Source: Mytilus edulis (taxonomy: Eukaryota; Mollusca; Bivalvia; Mytilida; Mytilidae). Taken from it: DNA of 64,000 bases. Of the stretch, positions 61,477 through 64,000 are shown in pieces. Location: contig NC_092346.1 of the NCBI RefSeq assembly GCF_963676685.1, positions 91,050,255-91,114,254 of the forward strand. Reading direction: 5' to 3'. Under the pieces are notes generated by a model, which saw nothing but the letters and a program-made list of their open reading frames with translations, searched no databases and was not told the DNA's origin. Both the position numbers and the translations under genes were made by a program. Position 1 is the first letter of the stretch; every line of letters starts with the position of its first letter.

Positions 61477-63280
61477 TTATGCAGAAAGCCTTGCATCAAG
61501 ATCCTTGAATGGAATGCAGTTTTCTAGAACTCTCATGGCTTCTCTGAAGTGTGATTTATTTATCAAAATGAAATAATCACAACTAAGTTCAGCTCCTCCA
61601 CCAGGTATATCAAATATCCTGTTTGTCCTGTGGAATCTTTGGTGTGAGGGGGGATTGCGACTCGGAGCAGCCATGCCAGTATACCTGCAAATCACTTTTT
61701 TGGCCATTTGCGTCTGGAGTAGCTGTTTAAATGCCTTGCATACATTAGCTGGTACTCTTCCTACTGGCCTTCCTACGAATGAAAAAAGAAAACACATTTT
61801 ATCATTCTTTAATTAGAACATAGAGGTGAAGTGTAAGGTGATGTCGTGTAAAAAATCTGAATTAAAAAATAAATAATACAAATAGGTGGAACACATACCA
61901 GAACATAAAAATTGGGTAAATTTATAATAAATAACATTTCGAGGTCACTGCCTGATTTTCAACAGGTGGAACCCACACCAAGTAGCAGGTTACTGACAAT
62001 CTGAACAGGGGCAATACCGTTGGTGGGGTAAAACATGTCTAATTGGATCCAAATCATTCCCATATCTGTATGATTAAAAATGAAATAAGATAGAAATTAA
62101 CCACAAACCATATTTTGTGTAATCTGTAACCAATCGCAACTCAAAAAATGTTCAACCACTATTATTAAAACTCATATCGTGCATACTGAGGATGTGTATA
62201 TAATGGAGAATTGACTATATTAGTTTTTACATGTTCAACTTAGTAATTTAAAAATAATATATCATGTTTATCATGTTTATACTGATAGCAATTAGCAATA
62301 TGACGGTAACGCATGCAGGTCCTGACATGTAATTTACATGTTCTACTTGTCCCTGCCATTTCTAGATTGATCAATGAATTCTATGTTCAACACCCTCCCC
62401 TTCATATGCCCTGAAGTCGTGAGATATAATGTGATGGCCAGCCTCTTGGCCAGCCGGCTTCGATTTTTTTTTAAATTGGTTGAATGTCTGCCAGTCTGCC
62501 AAACTGATAGTTGGGGTGGGAAGGAGGGGTTGTTATCTGAACTCCCATGAAATAAAATGTGTAATCCCGAATTTCCCATTGAAATAAATATTTGATTCAC
62601 GATTACCGAACAATATAGAGGGGGGGAGAGGGGGGGGGGGGGGGGGGTAACCAGTAATCAAATAATCATTAAAATATTTGGACATTGTAATCATCAAGTT
62701 TTTGGTCGTTGTCCTTAGGTTTTCAGTTGTAACAGAGACTTAACAATGCATCTAAGACTCTGGTTGTAATCATTAAACTTGCTACAAAATTGGTAATCAA
62801 ATAATCAAAAAGGGGGTCTGGGAATCAAATAACCATATAAAATGCCCTTTGTAATCAAATAATCAAAAATAAAATGCCCTGGTAATCAAGAAACCCCTGA
62901 CATGCAGCCCTCAGAAATGGGTGATCCCTAATCGCGATAAGGGTTTTCTCGAATTCCCTGGCTTTAAAACGCTCCATCCCTCTGTCCTTCAATAGTGATG
63001 ACAGTATTAAACAAGATCAAATTGATTTGCATTGTGTTGACATACCTGCCAGCTGCCTCAAAGGTCGTTGATTGCTTCCCTCTGGCAGCTGGTTAAGAAC
63101 ATGTTCCGGTAAATCCACTAAGTCTGGAATCTTTACCAAGACAGCATTCTCATCATACCGGTTGTTGTTTTCTATTTCTATATTTAAGTCTATGTTTATT
63201 GGTGGTCGTATATGGAAAGCATGGTATCCTTTGATGCTCCATGAAATCTTAACCAAATGTTCATCGTCAGCAGCTTGCAT
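61477..63280 (-). CDS. HIRAN-like domain protein, two exons, 176 aa
   Basis: Exon 1 is 63280-63046 and exon 2 is 61772-61477; the donor GCAG|GTATG and acceptor GTAG|GA join in phase 1 to give QLAGRPVGRVP. A stop lies upstream in frame of the chosen ATG, and an AATAAA follows the TAA within about 20 bp. The pattern NNNRYDENAVLVKI, then RPVGRVPANVCKAFKQLL, matches the HIRAN fold (N-YD-NAI-V, then VGYLP and a helix). HIRAN domains bind 3' DNA ends in HLTF-type proteins, and lone HIRAN-like proteins are common in aquatic invertebrates, some linked to mobile DNA. A CRYTG...RTNRIFDIPGGG tail is unassigned. It lies opposite to, and apparently within an intron of, TTC27. Confidence 0.7.
62623..62647. 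repeat. Poly-G run
   Basis: A near-uninterrupted G tract inside the intron of the HIRAN-like gene, preceded by GGGGGGGAGAGG. A G-quadruplex is possible on the plus strand; length is probably unstable. Confidence 0.8.
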
Positions 63281-63534
63281 ATTTAATGAATGGTAAACTT
63301 TGGTTAAACTCGTATAAAAAGAACTGTGCTTATTTAGCAGCTAATTCAACAACTATGTGCATGACCATAAATAAAAGAAGATGGTTTCACCATCTTCAAA
63401 GGTACCTTTTTTTTACCAGAGACTGGTTTATCCGTCTTATGAGTTTATAAATGATAAACTCAGGTTCTTAGAAAACTAAAGGTCATATTAACGTTCTTTT
63501 AATTAATTGCAAAAACTCTGTGTTTTATTATTAG

Positions 63535-64000
63535 CTCACCTGGTCCGAAGGGCCAAGTGAGCTTTTTCCATCACTTTGCGTCCGTCGTCGTCGTCCGTCG
63601 TCTGTCGTCGTCCGTCGTCATTAACTTTTACAAAAATCTTCTCCTCTGAAACTGCTGGGCCAAATTAAACCAAACTTGGCCACAATCATCATTGGGGTAT
63701 CTAGTTTAAAAAATGTGTGGCGTGACCCCGCCAACCAACCAAGATGGCCGCCATGGCTAAAAATAGAACATAAGGGTAAAATGCAGTTTTTGGCTTATAA
63801 CTCAAAAACCAAAGCATTAAGAGCAATCTGACATGGGGTAAAATTGTTTATCAGGTCAAGACCTATCTGCCCTGAAATTTTCAGATGAATCAGACATTCC
63901 GTTGTTGGGTTGCTGCCCCTGAATATGTAATTTTAAGGAAATTTTGCTGTTTTTGGTTATTATCTTGAATATTGTTATAGATAAAGATAAACTGTAAACA
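63535..64000 (-). repeat. Hairpin-ended repeat family F, copy 2 (truncated by the window)
   Basis: AGCTCACCTGGTCC and GGGCCAAGTGAGCT form the terminal hairpin at 63535-63563, followed by a GTCCGTCGTCGTCGTCCGTC run. The following 400 bp matches the reverse complement of 1200-1640 (for example CAAACTTGGCCACAATCATC). Opposite orientation to the copy at 870-1698. Confidence 0.8.

Overview
The window is eukaryotic nuclear DNA from a bivalve mollusc, most likely a marine mussel close to Mytilus. It is AT-rich, its genes are split into many short exons with GT-AG introns, and it is packed with dispersed repeats of the kind common in mussel genomes (inference from recognition; no database search was possible). 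Four protein-coding loci are supported by exon-by-exon translation with matching splice phases.

Layout. (1) 1-2430: repeat cluster with a broken Tc1/mariner transposase. (2) 4918-27928, minus strand: complete RIOX1/NO66, 18 coding exons, about 703 aa, a JmjC Fe(II)/2-oxoglutarate oxygenase. (3) 27929-30595: head-to-head intergenic region holding an odd GTTCC/GGAAC repeat block. (4) 30596-47545, plus strand: FSIP1-like coiled-coil protein, 12 coding exons, about 793 aa; its fourth intron holds a 4.3-kb element with terminal inverted repeats. (5) 47546-52516: repeat-rich intergenic. (6) 52517 to beyond 60127, plus strand: first seven coding exons of TTC27; the rest lies beyond the window. (7) 61477-63280, minus strand: a two-exon HIRAN-like gene, apparently nested in a TTC27 intron. 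(8) 63535-64000: a repeat that also occurs, inverted, at 870-1698.

The genes do not form an operon or an obvious pathway. NO66 acts in the nucleolus and nucleus, FSIP1 is a sperm/cilium-type protein, and TTC27 is a housekeeping TPR protein. Most of the unusual biology is in the mobile DNA: a 457-bp miniature LTR element (TRIM) whose LTR carries a tRNA-like, palindromic core; a 14-copy minisatellite built from the NO66 exon that carries the third iron ligand, splice donor included; hairpin-ended families with tandem cores that share one architecture; and several hAT-like insertions with readable target duplications.
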